A stretch of DNA of 64,000 nucleotides from DTU072 sp050309775 (GTDB lineage: Bacteria > Bacillota > Clostridia > Christensenellales > DTU072). Of this stretch, positions 7,635 to 17,092 are shown piece after piece. Within the stretch, counting starts at the first letter, position 1; the number at the start of each line of letters is the position of its first letter. The translations under genes and the position numbers were made by a program. The notes under the pieces are model-generated. The model was not told where the DNA came from and did not search any database. It was given only the letters and a program-made list of their open reading frames with translations. The stretch lies in the NCBI GenBank assembly GCA_050309775.1, contig JBNRMV010000007.1:1-64000 (forward strand), in the 5' to 3' direction.

Positions 7635-9311
7635 ATGGAAAGAACAAGATGGTACAAGGACGCTTTCGTCTATCAAATATATCCCAGAAGTTTTTGCGAC
7701 AGCAACGGCGACGGTATCGGCGACATAAGAGGCATAATCTCAAAGTTGGATTATTTGCAAGAGTTGGGGGTTACGGCAGTTTGGCTTTCTCCCTGCTACA
7801 AGTCGCCAAATGACGACAACGGCTATGATATCAGCGACTATCGTGACATTATGGACGAATTCGGCACGCTTGAGGATTGGCAAGAAATGGTCGACGGCAT
7901 GCACAAGCGCGGCATAAAGCTCATAATGGACCTGGTTGTCAACCACACTTCAGACGAACATTTTTGGTTCCAAGAAGCGCTGAAAGGCAAGGATAACCCC
8001 TATCGCGACTATTACATATGGCGAAAAGGCAGAGGTCGCAACGGCAAAAAAGTTCCCAACAACTGGACCTCGCGCTTTGGCGGCACGGCATGGGAATATG
8101 ACGAAGCAAGCGGAGAATACTATCTGCATTTGTTCACCAAAAAACAACCTGATTTGAACTGGGACAACCCCAAAGTAAGGCAGGAAGTGCATGACCTTGT
8201 CAAATATTGGCTTGACAAGGGCTGCGACGGCTTCCGTTGCGATGTCATAACATATATCTCAAAAGTTGAGGGACTGCCCAATGGCAGATTGAATATCGGC
8301 ATTATGGGAGATGAAAACTTTACTCACGGTCCGCACATACACGCCTATTTGCATGCCCTGAACAAAGAGGTGCTGTCGAATTATGACTGCATGACCGTCG
8401 GCGAAGGCCCGGGAATGGATGTCAAGAACGCGATTGACTATACTTCCGAAGAACGCGAAGAATTGGACACCGTTTTTACCTTTGAGCATATGAACTCCGA
8501 CGCTTTCTTACAGATTATCCCCAGAAAGTTCAAACTTTCAAGGCTCAAAAAGATTTTTGCCAACTATCAGCACGGCTTGCGCGACAAGGGTTGGAACAGT
8601 TTGTATTTTGAAAACCACGACCAGCCCAGAAGTTTGCAAAGATTTACCGGCGACTACGGCGAAAAAAGAAAAGAGGCCGCCAAAATGCTTGCCACGGCGC
8701 TTTATATGCAACAGGGCACACCCTATTGCTATCAAGGTCAAGAAATCGGCATGACCAACTACCCATGGAAGAGCATTGATGACTTCCAGGATGTCATGGT
8801 CAAGTATCTGATGAAAGTTATCAACAAGTATTTGCCTTTCCTGCGCAATGTTGCATTTAAGATACTAAAAAAGAGAGGCCGCGACAATGCCAGAACTCCC
8901 ATGCAATGGGACGCTTCGCCCAATGCAGGCTTTACTACCGGTACGCCATGGCTGCCCCTAAATCCCAACTACACGGAAATAAATGTTGAAGATGCCATGA
9001 ACGACCCCGATTCCATTTTCAACTATTACAAAAAACTCATAAAGTTCCGCTTGGGAAATCAAATCATAAAGAACGGAACTTTTTCCGAGCATTACGCAGC
9101 CAGCGACGACATTTATTGCTATGAGAGGAGTTTTGAAGGCGAAAAAATACTGGTCATCTGCAACTTCAAAAACGCCGAAATACCCTTCACTCTGCCCTCC
9201 GATACGGCTTATGTTTCGGCAGAACTTGCTCTGCACAATTATGGCTATGACAGAAAACTTGAAAGCATGACCCTAAGACCCTATGAAGCCATGGTTTTTC
9301 ATATAAAATAA
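7635..9311 (+). CDS. GH13 alpha-glucosidase, oligo-1,6-glucosidase type
   Basis: Intracellular (no signal peptide) glycoside hydrolase family 13 enzyme of 558 aa that releases glucose from the non-reducing end of short alpha-glucans. The N-terminus WYKDAFVYQIYPRSFCDSNG is typical of the MalL/TreC subfamily. Catalytic residues are the nucleophile D203 (GFRCDV), acid/base E257 (TVGEG) and transition-state D329 (ENHD). The residue after the nucleophile is Val204, which in this subfamily goes with alpha-1,6 (isomaltose) activity, while alpha-1,4 enzymes usually carry Thr or Ala there. No sugar transporter or regulator is adjacent; the only co-transcribed gene is the EFR1 protein 19 bases downstream. 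AAGGAAG precedes the ATG. Confidence 0.95.
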   Translation: MERTRWYKDAFVYQIYPRSFCDSNGDGIGDIRGIISKLDYLQELGVTAVWLSPCYKSPNDDNGYDISDYRDIMDEFGTLEDWQEMVDGMHKRGIKLIMDLVVNHTSDEHFWFQEALKGKDNPYRDYYIWRKGRGRNGKKVPNNWTSRFGGTAWEYDEASGEYYLHLFTKKQPDLNWDNPKVRQEVHDLVKYWLDKGCDGFRCDVITYISKVEGLPNGRLNIGIMGDENFTHGPHIHAYLHALNKEVLSNYDCMTVGEGPGMDVKNAIDYTSEEREELDTVFTFEHMNSDAFLQIIPRKFKLSRLKKIFANYQHGLRDKGWNSLYFENHDQPRSLQRFTGDYGEKRKEAAKMLATALYMQQGTPYCYQGQEIGMTNYPWKSIDDFQDVMVKYLMKVINKYLPFLRNVAFKILKKRGRDNARTPMQWDASPNAGFTTGTPWLPLNPNYTEINVEDAMNDPDSIFNYYKKLIKFRLGNQIIKNGTFSEHYAASDDIYCYERSFEGEKILVICNFKNAEIPFTLPSDTAYVSAELALHNYGYDRKLESMTLRPYEAMVFHIK

Positions 9312-9330
9312 ATCGTCAAAGGATTGCGCA

Positions 9331-10080
9331 ATGAAAGTATTTTATTTCACAGGTTCAGGCAATTCGCTGGCTGTTGCAAAACAGTTCGGCGAGCCCATAA
9401 ACATAGCCACATGCACACAAAGGGAGTATGCCGATGAGTCCATCGGCATAGTCTTTCCTGTATATTGCTATGACATACCCCTTATAGTCAGGGATTTTTT
9501 GCACCGCGTCAAGTTGGACAGTCCGTACATTTGGACAATAGGCACTTGCGGTTCTTCGGTAGGGTACAGTTTTTATACCATAGATGCCTTGTTAAAAAAG
9601 CAGGGCGCAAAACTTTCTTACAGCCAAAAGATAATCATGCCCGACAGTTGTATTGCTTTTAAGACACCCTCCCCCGAAAAAGAGCAGATGCTTGCCGCAG
9701 AACAAGACACGGTTGCGGCTTTCAAGGCAGATATATCAGCCAAAAAAACCAACCTAAAGCAAAAAGATAAACTTTTTCCCATAGACAAAATTGCATGGTG
9801 GGGCATTAAGACGCTTTTTGGCGCAAAAAGAAAAAAGGTTACGGAGGCCTGCACAGCCTGCGGCATCTGCGCCAAGATTTGCCCAACGCAAAATATAAAA
9901 ATAGACGGCAAGCCGTCTTTCGGAAATAATTGTGAATATTGTTTTGGTTGCATACAATGGTGCCCGGAAAGGGCAATAGAGTTCGGAAAGCTCAAAATTG
10001 ACGACAGTTCACAATATACGCACCCCTCGCTAAAGGCGTCTGAACTCATACTGCGCAACAAACGCGAACAACCTAAATAA
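9331..10080 (+). CDS. EFR1 family protein: flavodoxin-like domain plus two 4Fe-4S clusters
   Basis: 249 aa. The N-terminal 150 residues form a flavodoxin-like fold starting VFYFTGSGNSLAVAKQFG, with the FMN-phosphate loop TGSGNS, then GIVFPVYCYDIP and TIGTCGSSVGYS. The C-terminus carries two ferredoxin motifs, CTACGICAKICP and CEYCFGCIQWCP, each with four cysteines. This domain order is that of the EFR1 proteins common in anaerobic Firmicutes, presumed to pass electrons between ferredoxin and flavin; a specific partner is not known. The gene lies 19 bases behind the alpha-glucosidase with AAAGGA as ribosome site and converges on truA with a 4-base gap. Confidence 0.92.
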   Translation: MKVFYFTGSGNSLAVAKQFGEPINIATCTQREYADESIGIVFPVYCYDIPLIVRDFLHRVKLDSPYIWTIGTCGSSVGYSFYTIDALLKKQGAKLSYSQKIIMPDSCIAFKTPSPEKEQMLAAEQDTVAAFKADISAKKTNLKQKDKLFPIDKIAWWGIKTLFGAKRKKVTEACTACGICAKICPTQNIKIDGKPSFGNNCEYCFGCIQWCPERAIEFGKLKIDDSSQYTHPSLKASELILRNKREQPK

Positions 10081-10084
10081 TTTT

Positions 10085-10819
10085 TTAATCGTAAATGACT
10101 TCTTTCAGATATAAGCCGCCAGACGGAAATGTTTTGCCGGCTTTTTTTCTGTCGCCCGAAATCAGCGACTGCCGAATGTCGTCCAAGGTCAACTTGCCTT
10201 TGCCGACATATACCAAGGTTCCTACCAATATTCTTACCATATTATATAAGAAACCGTTGCCCTCCGCCTCTATGGTTATTTCATCACCCTGCTGGGCAAG
10301 GTCAAGACGATAAAGCGTGCGAACGGTGGACTTGACTATGCTCCCCGAGGCGCAATACGCCTTGAAGTCATGAGTACCCACAAGTGTGGCGGCGCACTGC
10401 TGCATTTTTTCAAAGTCCAAAGGCGGTATTATTTGCGCATGCGTGTGCTGCCGTATCGGGCTGGCTATTCTTGAAACATAACATTTGTATAAATAAGTTT
10501 TGCGTTTTGCATGGTATTGCGCATGAAAATCTGGCGAACGCTCCTCTATCCCGATTACTTTGATGTCCTCCGGCAGCATGGTATTGACCGCCAGCGGTAT
10601 TTTTTCCATGGGAATGCGGCTTACTGTGTCAAAGTGGGCTTTTTGCGCCAAAGCATGCACTCCTGCATCAGTTCTGCCGCTGCCCGTCAGGCTTATTTTT
10701 TCCTGCAACAGTTTTGAGAGCGCCTCTTCAAGCGTCTGTTGCACGGACGCGGCGTTTTTTTGCGTTTGCCAGCCGTTATAGTTTTTGCCGAAATACTCTA
10801 CGGTAATGAGATATCTCAC
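10085..10819 (-). CDS. truA: tRNA pseudouridine(38-40) synthase TruA
   Basis: TruA modifies positions 38-40 in the anticodon stem of many tRNAs. The 244-aa protein starts VRYLITVEYFGKNYNGWQ at a GTG codon (10819) that overlaps the ecfT stop as GTGA, preceded by GGGGG. The frame is open 19 codons further, but that stretch lies inside ecfT and has no family similarity. The catalytic Asp is in GSGRTDAGVHALAQKAHF, and NGFLYNMVRILVGTLVYVG is the conserved C-terminal segment. truA behind ecfA1-ecfA2-ecfT is the standard Firmicute order, although the ribosomal protein genes that usually flank it are missing here. Confidence 0.96.
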   Translation of the reverse strand: MRYLITVEYFGKNYNGWQTQKNAASVQQTLEEALSKLLQEKISLTGSGRTDAGVHALAQKAHFDTVSRIPMEKIPLAVNTMLPEDIKVIGIEERSPDFHAQYHAKRKTYLYKCYVSRIASPIRQHTHAQIIPPLDFEKMQQCAATLVGTHDFKAYCASGSIVKSTVRTLYRLDLAQQGDEITIEAEGNGFLYNMVRILVGTLVYVGKGKLTLDDIRQSLISGDRKKAGKTFPSGGLYLKEVIYD

Positions 10820-11628
10820 ACCATACCCCCGAGATAAACTTTCATAAGAATTATGCCCGTCATAAATGCCGCGCAAAAGACTGCCGCCAAAGCGTCCCTG
10901 TACCCGAACTTAAGCGCTTTCATCTTTGTGCGGTTCGGCGTGGCATTGTAACATCTGGCGTCCAGCGCCATTGCCAATTCATCGGCGCGCCGAAAAGCCG
11001 ACACAAACAGCGGAATGAGAACGGGCAATAATGCTTTTGCTCTTGCCACCAGTCCGCCGTTATCAAAAGCCGCGCCCCTGGCTTTTTGCGCCAGCATTAT
11101 TTTGTCGATTTCCTCCATGAGTGAGGGGATAAATCGCAAAGCTATACTCATAATGATAGCCACATCGTGAACGGGAAACTTTATTAGTTTCAACGGCGAC
11201 ATAAGACTTTCCATGCCGTCTGTCAAATGCATTGGCGTCGTAGTCAATGTGACTAGCGTAGTGCCGATAACTAAGAAAAGCAGCCGCATTGCCATTTTTG
11301 CCGAAAAAATCAAGCCTTCTTGGGTGATTATTATTATCCATAGCTTGAACAAGACAGTGCCTTCACGATAAAAAAGTATGTTAATAACAACGGTAATAAG
11401 CACAAGAAAGAGTATGCCCTTGACACTTCTTAGTACGCTTTTTGCCGGCACTCGTGAAAGCATAATGACAAACGCCAAAAAGCACAGCACTGCCAAATAG
11501 CTGTAAAAAGTCTGACACAAGAACACCGTTACGATATATACAAGGGACAGCACAAGTTTTGCTCTGGGGTCCATTTTGTGCAGAAAGCTGTCGCCGGGAT
11601 AAAACTGTCCGAAGGTAATATCTCTCAT
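10816..11628 (-). CDS. ecfT: EcfT, membrane subunit of the ECF vitamin transporter
   Basis: Energy-coupling-factor transmembrane subunit that links the two ATPases to interchangeable substrate-binding S components. 270 aa with about five or six membrane segments (KLVLSLVYIVTVFLCQTFY, YLAVLCFLAFVIML, GILFLVLITVVINILF, LLFLVIGTTLVTL, AALAAVFCAAFMTGIILM). The two Ala-Arg coupling signatures are seen as MLAQKARGAAF and MALDARCYN in the cytoplasmic region. It overlaps ecfA2 by 4 bases and truA by 3. One S component of this system, queT, lies only 4 kb away. Confidence 0.96.
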   Translation of the reverse strand: MRDITFGQFYPGDSFLHKMDPRAKLVLSLVYIVTVFLCQTFYSYLAVLCFLAFVIMLSRVPAKSVLRSVKGILFLVLITVVINILFYREGTVLFKLWIIIITQEGLIFSAKMAMRLLFLVIGTTLVTLTTTPMHLTDGMESLMSPLKLIKFPVHDVAIIMSIALRFIPSLMEEIDKIMLAQKARGAAFDNGGLVARAKALLPVLIPLFVSAFRRADELAMALDARCYNATPNRTKMKALKFGYRDALAAVFCAAFMTGIILMKVYLGGMV

Positions 11629-12482
11629 GATTTACCTCCGAACTTTTTTAGGATTTCGGCATATAGAGAGGGCACATCCAGCGCAGGAGTGTCCAGTTTT
11701 ATTCCGCATTTTTCCAAAAGGTTTTTGATTTTTACGGTGGCTGGCAGGTCCAGTCCAAGTTGCACCAATTCGTCATTTTTCTCAAAAAGCTGCGCAGGCG
11801 GCAGGTCGTATATCAATTTTGAGTTGTGCAAAACAATAATTCTGTCGGTATAAGCGGCGATTTCGTCCATATTGTGGCTTATCATTATGATAGTCTTGAC
11901 GCTGCTGCCGCGCAATACAGTTATTAAGTCAAGTATTTCCCTTTTGCCCACAGGGTCCAGCCCTGCCGTAGGCTCGTCCAAAATGAGTATCTCGGGATTG
12001 TAGGCAAGCACTCCGGCAATTGCCGCTCTTCTTTTTTGTCCGCCCGACAATTCAAAAGGAGAACGCTCTTTTATTTCTTCAAAAGGCAGCCCCACAAGCT
12101 CGATAGCTCTCTTTGCCGACTCATAGGCTTGTTCCTGACTCATGCCGAAATTCTTTGGCCCGAACATGATGTCTTTGAGTACTGTTTCGTCAAAAAGCTG
12201 ATATTCGGGATATTGAAAAAGCATGCCTATGCCCTTGCGCAGCAGTTTGTAATCAACTTTTTTTGCCGACAAGTCAATGCCAAATACCGAAAGCTCGCCG
12301 CTTTGAAGTTTTACCAGTCCGTTCAGGTGCTGAATAAGCGTTGATTTGCCGCTGCCGGTGGCGCCGATAAGCCCGACAAACTCTCCCTCTTTTATGGTAA
12401 GTGTTATGCCGTCCAGCGCTTGCATCTCATAAGGCGTACCTTGCGAATATGTGAAGGAAAGGTCTTTTATAACAATCGACAT
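11625..12482 (-). CDS. ecfA2: EcfA2, ATPase of the ECF transporter
   Basis: ABC ATPase of 285 aa. Walker A is GATGSGKSTLIQHLNG (about 36-51), the Q loop FQYPEYQLFDETV is the Phe-Gln-x-Pro form characteristic of ECF ATPases, the signature is LSGGQKRRAAIAG, Walker B ILILDEPTAGLDP, and the switch His is in ISHNMDEI. It pairs with EcfA1 as a heterodimer on EcfT. The gene overlaps ecfA1 by 16 bases, and GGAGGAAAT provides the ribosome site inside the preceding gene. Confidence 0.96.
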   Translation of the reverse strand: MSIVIKDLSFTYSQGTPYEMQALDGITLTIKEGEFVGLIGATGSGKSTLIQHLNGLVKLQSGELSVFGIDLSAKKVDYKLLRKGIGMLFQYPEYQLFDETVLKDIMFGPKNFGMSQEQAYESAKRAIELVGLPFEEIKERSPFELSGGQKRRAAIAGVLAYNPEILILDEPTAGLDPVGKREILDLITVLRGSSVKTIIMISHNMDEIAAYTDRIIVLHNSKLIYDLPPAQLFEKNDELVQLGLDLPATVKIKNLLEKCGIKLDTPALDVPSLYAEILKKFGGKS

Positions 12483-13300
12483 ATTTCCTCCGCCAACTCT
12501 TCAATCGTCAAACAGTCTGCCACGGCTATGCCGTCATTCTTCAGCATGTGCGCAATGCGGCTTGCCATAGGCATGTCCAGTTTTGCTTTGTTTATGGCTT
12601 CAGCATTCCCAAACACTTGTTTTGGGGTGCCAAAATCAATTATTTCGCCCTCGTTCATAACATATACCTTGTCGGCGGATATGGCTTCTTCCATGTAATG
12701 CGTAATCAGCACTACCGTCATGCCTTGGTCATTCAGCTTTTTTACGACATCCAGCACTTCCCTTCGACCTTTTGGGTCCAGCATTGCCGTCGACTCGTCA
12801 AGTATGAGAATCTCCGGCATCATGGCAAGTATGGCGGCTATGGCAATGCGTTGTTTTTGTCCACCGGACAACTTAAAGGGAGTGTGTTTTTTGTGTTCAA
12901 GCATGCCCACAGCCGACAGCGCCCAATCCACACGCCGCACAATTTCGCTTGGCTCTACACCCAAGTTTTCTGCGCCGAAAGCTATGTCGTCTTCAATAAT
13001 GCTTGCAACCATTTGGTTGTCGGGGTTTTGAAAAACCATGCCGACCTTGCTTCTTATTTCAAAAATTCTTTTTTCTTCTTTAGTGTTTATACCTTTTATG
13101 ATGACATCGCCCATGTCAGGTATCAAAAAGCCGTTAAAAAGTTTTGCTAAAGTCGATTTTCCGCTGCCGTTGTGTCCCAGCAGCACGACAAATTCGCCTT
13201 GATTTATTTCAAGGTCGATGCCTTTTACTCCGACGGTAGTTTCGTCATTACCGCTTTTGTAGCTGTAATGCACATTTTTTAATTCAATGACGCGTTTCAT
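12467..13300 (-). CDS. ecfA1: EcfA1, ATPase of the ECF transporter
   Basis: ABC ATPase of 277 aa with Walker A GHNGSGKSTLAKLFNG, Q loop FQNPDNQMVAS, signature LSGGQKQRIAIAA, Walker B ILILDESTAMLDP and switch His in ITHYMEEA. The Walker B Glu is followed by Ser, as in many EcfA1 proteins. First gene of ecfA1-ecfA2-ecfT-truA. There is no Shine-Dalgarno sequence before the ATG, and a -10 box ends only 7 bases upstream of it, so the mRNA may be leaderless. An upstream in-frame start with a better ribosome site was looked for and not found. Confidence 0.96.
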   Translation of the reverse strand: MKRVIELKNVHYSYKSGNDETTVGVKGIDLEINQGEFVVLLGHNGSGKSTLAKLFNGFLIPDMGDVIIKGINTKEEKRIFEIRSKVGMVFQNPDNQMVASIIEDDIAFGAENLGVEPSEIVRRVDWALSAVGMLEHKKHTPFKLSGGQKQRIAIAAILAMMPEILILDESTAMLDPKGRREVLDVVKKLNDQGMTVVLITHYMEEAISADKVYVMNEGEIIDFGTPKQVFGNAEAINKAKLDMPMASRIAHMLKNDGIAVADCLTIEELAEEICRLL

Positions 13301-13307
13301 TCAAAAT

Positions 13308-13337
13308 AGTATATCACACAAACCCTGTTTCTGACAA
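13308..13337 (-). promoter_or_regulatory. sigma-A promoter of the ecf operon, placing the transcript start at the ATG
   Basis: Minus-strand TTGTCA (13332-13337) and TATACT (13308-13313), 18-base spacer. The expected first transcribed base (about 13301) almost coincides with the ATG at 13300. Confidence 0.55.
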
Positions 13338-13392
13338 ATACTTATGATTATAAATTATTAACTCAACGGCGGCAAAATAGCCTTATAAAAGA

Positions 13393-13422
13393 TTGACTAA
13401 TGGCAAATGCAAGGCTTATAAT
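13393..13422 (+). promoter_or_regulatory. sigma-A promoter of nifJ
   Basis: TTGACT (13393-13398), 18-base spacer, TATAAT (13417-13422). It implies a 5' leader of about 90 bases before the nifJ ATG, AT-rich and without an obvious riboswitch. Confidence 0.8.
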
Positions 13423-13517
13423 ATAAAGGCGTTGGGGATAAAATAAATGTTTATTATTTAATTTATACTTATGCTTAAAGATAATAATGTCGAGAAATAT
13501 AATTTACGGAGGTTCAA

Positions 13518-16500
13518 ATGAGTAAAAAAATGACTATTGACGGCAATACCGCCGCCGCTCATGTAGCTTATGCTTTTAGCGAGGTTGCCGCGATATATCC
13601 TATCACGCCTTCTTCGCCTATGGCGGAATTTGCCGATGAATGGGCTGCTCAAGGAAGAAAAAATATGTTCGGTCAAGAACTTCGGCTGGCAGAGATGCAG
13701 TCCGAAGCCGGAGCCGCAGGCGCTGTACATGGCGCGCTGGCTGCCGGAGCCATGACGACGACTTTTACGGCATCACAGGGCCTATTGCTGATGATACCCA
13801 ACATGTATAAAATAGCAGGCGAACTTATGCCCTGTGTATTCCATGTGTCTGCCCGCGCTCTTGCCGCGCATGCGTTAAACATTTACGGTGACCATGCCGA
13901 CGTCATGGCTTGCCGCCAAACAGGTTTCGCAATGCTTTGCTCAAATTCCGTTCAAGAGGTCATGGACCTTGCGCTGGTATCTCATCTTGCCACATTGAAG
14001 TCAAAGGTACCCTTCCTGCACTTCTTTGACGGTTTCAGGACCAGCCACGAAGTAAGTAAAATAGATGCCATAGACTATGACGACATGAAAAAACTTGTCG
14101 ACATGAAAGATATTTATGATTTCAAGAAATCCGCGCTGAACTCCGAGCATCCCGTACAGAAAGGAACGGCGCAGAACGGAGACATCTATTTCCAAAACAG
14201 AGAGGCCTGCAACCCCTACTATGAGAAGGTTCCGGCAATTGTATCGGAATGCATGAAACAGGTTTCCGACCTTACAGGCAGAAAGTACGACCTTTTTGAC
14301 TACTATGGCGCACCCGATGCTGACAAAGTCATAGTTATGATGGGCAGCGGAGCAGAGACTGCGGCTGAGACTATTGATTACCTCAACGCAAAAGGGCATA
14401 AGACAGGCTTAATAAAAGTTCGTCTTTTCCGTCCTTTCGATGTCAACAGCTTCCTTTCCAAAATACCCTCAACAACAAAATATATCTCCGTACTGGACAG
14501 AACTAAAGAACCCGGCTCAATAGGCGAGCCGCTATATTTGGATGTTTGCACAGCATTGAAAAACAGCGACATAAAAGTACTTGGCGGCCGTTACGGCATG
14601 GGCTCAAAAGAGTTTACACCGACTATGGTCGGCGCAATATATGCCAACATGGGCGCAGAAAACAAAAACCACTTCACCGTAGGTATTGTAGACGATGTCA
14701 GCTTCTGTTCCCTTCCTCAAGGCGAATTCATCAATGCTTCGCCCGCCAGCGCCATCCGCTGCAAATTCTATGGACTGGGTTCCGACGGCACAGTCGGCGC
14801 CAACAAAAACTCCATAAAGATTATCGGCGACCACACCAACAAGTTTGTGCAGGGCTATTTCCACTATGACAGCAAAAAGTCCGGAGGCATCACCATTTCG
14901 CACTTGAGATTCGGCGACGAGCCAATCAGAAGCGCATACCTCATCGACCAAGCGGACTTTGTGGCATGCCACACCCCCAGCTATATCTTCCGTTATGATA
15001 TGCTGAGTTCCTTGAAAGAGGGCGGCACATTCTTGCTCAACAGCATATGGACCCCGGAAGAAATGGACAAAGAACTGCCGGCAAAAATTAAGAATATCCT
15101 TGCCAAAAAGAAAATTAAGTTCTACACAATCAACGCTGTTAAAATAGCGCAAGACATCGGACTTGGCGGCAGAATAAATGCCATCATGCAGGCGGCTTTC
15201 TTCAAACTTGCCAACATACTTCCTTATGAAGACGCCGAAAATTATATGAAAGTTGCCGTCAAAAAGACCTATGGCAGAAAGGGCGACGCCGTCGTCAACA
15301 TGAACTATGCGGCTATTGACAGAGCCAACAGCGAGCTGAAAGAAGTTCCCGTACCGGCAGCGTGGGCAACAACCACCGAAGGCGCTCCGCTTGTCAGTCT
15401 TGCAGACAACGATTATTTCAGAGATTTCATAAACCCCATACTTGCACAAGAGGGTGACAGCCTGCCTGTTTCCAGCTTTGCCGCCGACGGCACAGTACCC
15501 ACCGGCACAACAAAGTATGAAAAGCGCGGCATAGCCGTTTCGGTTCCCAAGTGGATAAAAGAAAACTGCATACAATGCAACCAATGCTCTTTTGTCTGCC
15601 CTCATGCCACCATTCGCCCGGCGCTTGCCACTCCCGAACAGCTTGCCGACAAGCCGGCCGGTTTTGACACAAAACCTGCCACCGGTTTCAAAGGCTATGA
15701 GTTCAGAGTACAAGTCAGCCCGTATGACTGCACAGGTTGCGGCTCCTGCGCAAATGTCTGTCCCGCAAAAGAAAAGGCGCTGGTTATGCGTCCCGTTGCG
15801 GAAGCCATCAACGAAGAAGCCGAAAATTGGGAATATTTTGAGAATATGCCCGAAAACGACAAAGTTTACAAACCAAATTCAATAAAGGGCAGCCAATTTG
15901 CAAAACCCTTGTTTGAATTCAGCGGCGCTTGCGCAGGTTGCGGCGAGACCCCGTATATAAAACTTGTCACACAGCTTTTCGGCGACAGAATGATAATTGC
16001 AAACGCCACCGGCTGCACCTCTATTTATGGCGGCTCGGCCCCCACATGCCCCTACACAAAGAACGATGAGGGCAGAGGTCCGGCATGGGCAAACTCATTG
16101 TTTGAAGACAACGCGGAATTTGGCTATGGCATAAACCTTGCGGTAACACAAAGAAGAAACAAACTAAAAGAAGATATGCTTGCCATTATGGATAATGTCA
16201 GCGCCGAAACAGCCCAAGCTTTCAAGGCGTGGATAGACGGCATGGACGACTCCGAAAACACAAAGGCGCTCAGCGCGGCAGTTAAAGACGCTCTCAAAAA
16301 TGAAAAAGCAAGCGCCGACACCGCAGAATATCTGGAGCGCATAAATGCCAACTCAGATGTCCTCGTAAAACAATCGATATGGATTTTCGGCGGTGACGGA
16401 TGGGCATATGACATCGGTTACGGCGGACTTGACCATGTACTGGCTATGGGAGAAGATGTCAACATACTTGTGCTTGACTCCGAAGTCTATTCCAACACAG

Positions 16501-17015
16501 GCGGCCAAGCAAGCAAATCCACACCCACGGGCGCTATTGCAAAATTTGCCGCATCGGGCAAGAAAACAAAAAAGAAAGACCTTGGCATGATGGCCATGAG
16601 CTATGGCTATGTATATGTTGCGCAAGTCAATATGGGCGCCAACATGAATCAGTTGGTTAAAGCTCTGACCGAAGCCGAAGCGTACAAAGGCCCCTCGCTT
16701 ATAATTTGCTACTCACCCTGCATAAACCACGGTATCAACATGGGCAAGTCTATTGCCACAATGAAAAATGCCGTTGATTCGGGCTACTGGTCCTGCTACA
16801 GATACAATCCTGCTCTTGCCGAAGAAGGAAAAAATCCCTTCTCTCTTGACACAAAAGACCCCGTTCAGGATTATAAGACCTTCTTGCTCAGCGAAACAAG
16901 GTATGCCAGCTTGAAAAAACTCTATCCCGACCATGCCGATACGCTGTTCGACATCAGTGAAGAACAAGCGCGGCAAAGAAGAGAGGGCTACAAAGCTCTG
17001 GCGTCAAAAGAATAA
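13518..17015 (+). CDS. nifJ: pyruvate:ferredoxin (flavodoxin) oxidoreductase
   Basis: Single-chain PFOR of 1165 aa that oxidises pyruvate and CoA to acetyl-CoA and CO2, reducing ferredoxin; a central enzyme of strict anaerobes. Domain order is normal: N-terminal pyrimidine-binding domain (YAFSEVAAIYPITPSSPMAE), transketolase-C-like and gamma domains, two ferredoxin motifs CIQCNQCSFVCPH and CTGCGSCANVCP near 680-760, then the TPP domain with GACAGCGETPY, the TPP pocket GGDGWAYDIGYGG and DSEVYSNTGGQ. The cysteines of the third cluster (CAGCGETP and NATGCTSIYG) are present. AAAGGAGG-like ACGGAGGTT lies before the ATG and a strong terminator follows, so it is monocistronic. Confidence 0.98.
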   Translation: MSKKMTIDGNTAAAHVAYAFSEVAAIYPITPSSPMAEFADEWAAQGRKNMFGQELRLAEMQSEAGAAGAVHGALAAGAMTTTFTASQGLLLMIPNMYKIAGELMPCVFHVSARALAAHALNIYGDHADVMACRQTGFAMLCSNSVQEVMDLALVSHLATLKSKVPFLHFFDGFRTSHEVSKIDAIDYDDMKKLVDMKDIYDFKKSALNSEHPVQKGTAQNGDIYFQNREACNPYYEKVPAIVSECMKQVSDLTGRKYDLFDYYGAPDADKVIVMMGSGAETAAETIDYLNAKGHKTGLIKVRLFRPFDVNSFLSKIPSTTKYISVLDRTKEPGSIGEPLYLDVCTALKNSDIKVLGGRYGMGSKEFTPTMVGAIYANMGAENKNHFTVGIVDDVSFCSLPQGEFINASPASAIRCKFYGLGSDGTVGANKNSIKIIGDHTNKFVQGYFHYDSKKSGGITISHLRFGDEPIRSAYLIDQADFVACHTPSYIFRYDMLSSLKEGGTFLLNSIWTPEEMDKELPAKIKNILAKKKIKFYTINAVKIAQDIGLGGRINAIMQAAFFKLANILPYEDAENYMKVAVKKTYGRKGDAVVNMNYAAIDRANSELKEVPVPAAWATTTEGAPLVSLADNDYFRDFINPILAQEGDSLPVSSFAADGTVPTGTTKYEKRGIAVSVPKWIKENCIQCNQCSFVCPHATIRPALATPEQLADKPAGFDTKPATGFKGYEFRVQVSPYDCTGCGSCANVCPAKEKALVMRPVAEAINEEAENWEYFENMPENDKVYKPNSIKGSQFAKPLFEFSGACAGCGETPYIKLVTQLFGDRMIIANATGCTSIYGGSAPTCPYTKNDEGRGPAWANSLFEDNAEFGYGINLAVTQRRNKLKEDMLAIMDNVSAETAQAFKAWIDGMDDSENTKALSAAVKDALKNEKASADTAEYLERINANSDVLVKQSIWIFGGDGWAYDIGYGGLDHVLAMGEDVNILVLDSEVYSNTGGQASKSTPTGAIAKFAASGKKTKKKDLGMMAMSYGYVYVAQVNMGANMNQLVKALTEAEAYKGPSLIICYSPCINHGINMGKSIATMKNAVDSGYWSCYRYNPALAEEGKNPFSLDTKDPVQDYKTFLLSETRYASLKKLYPDHADTLFDISEEQARQRREGYKALASKE

Positions 17016-17032
17016 TAGACATAAGCTAAACA

Positions 17033-17064
17033 AAAAAGGCAACTGGTACGGTTGCCTTTTTTTA
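17033..17064 (+). terminator. intrinsic terminator of nifJ, possibly bidirectional
   Basis: AAAGGCAAC and GGTTGCCTTT form a 9-bp stem around a short loop, followed by seven T. An A run precedes the stem, so it could also end the convergent queT transcript. Confidence 0.88.
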
Positions 17065-17092
17065 TAGTTCATTTTTTTCAGTGACCTTATTA

